A stretch of DNA of 14,943 bases from Collinsella sp. (GTDB lineage: Bacteria > Actinomycetota > Coriobacteriia > Coriobacteriales > Coriobacteriaceae): contig DXLY01000025.1 of the NCBI GenBank assembly GCA_019414465.1, positions 3,169 through 18,111 of the forward strand, given 5' to 3'. Of the stretch, positions 14,359 through 14,943 are shown one piece after another. The notes under the pieces are model-generated. The model was not told the DNA's origin. It did not search any database and saw only the letters and a program-made list of their open reading frames with translations. The position numbers and the translations under genes are program-made. Every line of letters begins with the position of its first letter. Positions within the stretch are counted from its first letter, which is position 1.

Positions 14359-14392
14359 GCGCTCGGACGTTTTGGCGTCCGGGCGCTATACT
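14359..14392 (+). promoter_or_regulatory. Inverted repeat abutting a -10 box, upstream of the Tat gene
   Basis: GCGCTCGGACG (14359-14369) and CGTCCGGGCGC (14376-14386) form an 11-bp dyad with one G-T pair and a six-base loop. TATACT at 14387-14392 follows directly and would be the -10 for a transcript starting near 14399. The dyad covers the spacer and -35 area, so it could be an operator. A terminator for the STAS gene is less likely because no T tract follows. Confidence 0.4.
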
Positions 14393-14467
14393 TGACCGAA
14401 TGAATAGACGAGTTCCGGCCGAATGGCGCGGTGCGGGCTCGACTCACATCGAGCCTTGGAGGTATGT

Positions 14468-14943
14468 GTGTTTGGTATTGGAGAGGGTGAGCTTGCGATC
14501 ATCGTGGTCTTCGGCTTTTTGCTGTTTGGCCCGGATAAGCTCCCACAGATGGGCCGCACGATCGGCCGTGCCATCCGTCAGTTCCGCGAGACGCAGGAAA
14601 AGATGACGGCCGTTGTTCAGTCCGAGATTATCGATCCGGTGAGCGAGGCCGCTTCGGCACCGGTCAAGCCCAAGAAGACTGCCGTCGATGACGATTCCGA
14701 TGCGGACGAGGATGCCGCCGAGACGGCAGCGCCCGCCAAGAAGGAGACCTTTGCCGAGCGCCGTGCCCGCCTTGCTGCCGAGAAGGCTGCGAGCGAGGGT
14801 GCCGCCGAGGGCGAGGGTGCTGCTGAGGAGTCCGAGGCCGAGGGCGCCGAGCCCGCCAAGGCCGAGCCTGCTGCTGCCGCAGCCGAGCCCGAGCCTGCTG
14901 CAGAGCCGGAGCCCGAGCCCGAGCCGGCAGAGCCCACGACGGC
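14468..14943 (+). CDS. tatA: Twin-arginine translocase TatA/TatB-family protein, 3' truncated by the window edge
   Basis: This is a membrane component of the Tat export system, which moves folded proteins with twin-arginine signals. The start is GTG at 14468 with GGAGG at 14458-14462. The N terminus (MFGIGEGELAIIVVFGFLLFGPDKLP) gives a short outside stretch, one membrane helix (about residues 9-20) and the hinge FGPDKLP, followed by the amphipathic helix QMGRTIGRAIRQFRETQEKM (27-46). The FG(P)-type hinge and N terminus favour TatA; the long tail resembles TatB. After residue 50 the chain is an Ala/Glu/Pro/Lys-rich low-complexity tail that runs off the right edge with at least 158 codons open. 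The symbol is by family only. Confidence 0.85.
   Translation, partial: MFGIGEGELAIIVVFGFLLFGPDKLPQMGRTIGRAIRQFRETQEKMTAVVQSEIIDPVSEAASAPVKPKKTAVDDDSDADEDAAETAAPAKKETFAERRARLAAEKAASEGAAEGEGAAEESEAEGAEPAKAEPAAAAAEPEPAAEPEPEPEPAEPTT

Noticed and set aside
14400..14606. ATG-started frame of 68 codons overlapping the start of the Tat gene
   Set aside because: It has no ribosome binding site, and its sequence is out of frame with the clear TatA/B membrane helix and hinge.

Overview
The window is about 15 kb of GC-rich, densely coded bacterial DNA. Gene content and style point to a Coriobacteriia actinobacterium close to Collinsella. The clues are the gene set, -10 boxes of the type TATACT or TACCAT, short intergenic gaps and Shine-Dalgarno sequences of the AAGGAGG type. 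The assignment is inferred, not proven. I see no phage or plasmid genes, insertion sequences, CRISPR arrays, tRNA or rRNA.

Layout: (1) positions 1-2162 hold the 3' part of a PcrA/UvrD helicase gene. (2) Positions 2163-2543 hold no intact gene, but include a decayed-looking reading frame on the minus strand and a perfect 18-bp hairpin. (3) On the minus strand, a GntR/UTRA regulator is followed by mannose-6-phosphate isomerase (manA). (4) Divergent from these is a sugar operon on the plus strand: a GH1 6-phospho-beta-glycosidase, then PTS EIIC, EIIB and EIIA of the lactose/cellobiose family, closed by an intrinsic terminator and followed by a ROK sugar kinase. (5) Next come a manganese-dependent pyrophosphatase (ppaC) and an NhaA Na+/H+ antiporter with a structured leader. 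(6) A small minus-strand gene of unknown function is convergent with nhaA. (7) The window ends with a class I aminotransferase of the AspT type, a lone STAS-domain protein and the start of a TatA/TatB-type translocase gene.

How they fit together: a beta-linked disaccharide would be imported and phosphorylated by EIIA-EIIB-EIIC and split by the GH1 enzyme into a sugar 6-phosphate and a free sugar. The free sugar can be phosphorylated by the ROK kinase. ManA next to the regulator hints that mannose may be one product. The GntR/UTRA protein probably senses a phosphosugar and controls both arms through the AT-rich region at 4271-4411.

The most interesting non-coding signals are: an intrinsic-terminator-like hairpin with six T in the nhaA leader, with a competing pairing that reaches the start codon; a long imperfect stem in the leader of the glycosidase operon, whose right arm is a dispersed repeat also used as a terminator upstream of the ROK gene; and a tandem inverted TGGTGCAA repeat before ppaC. 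No clearly new multi-gene system is visible.
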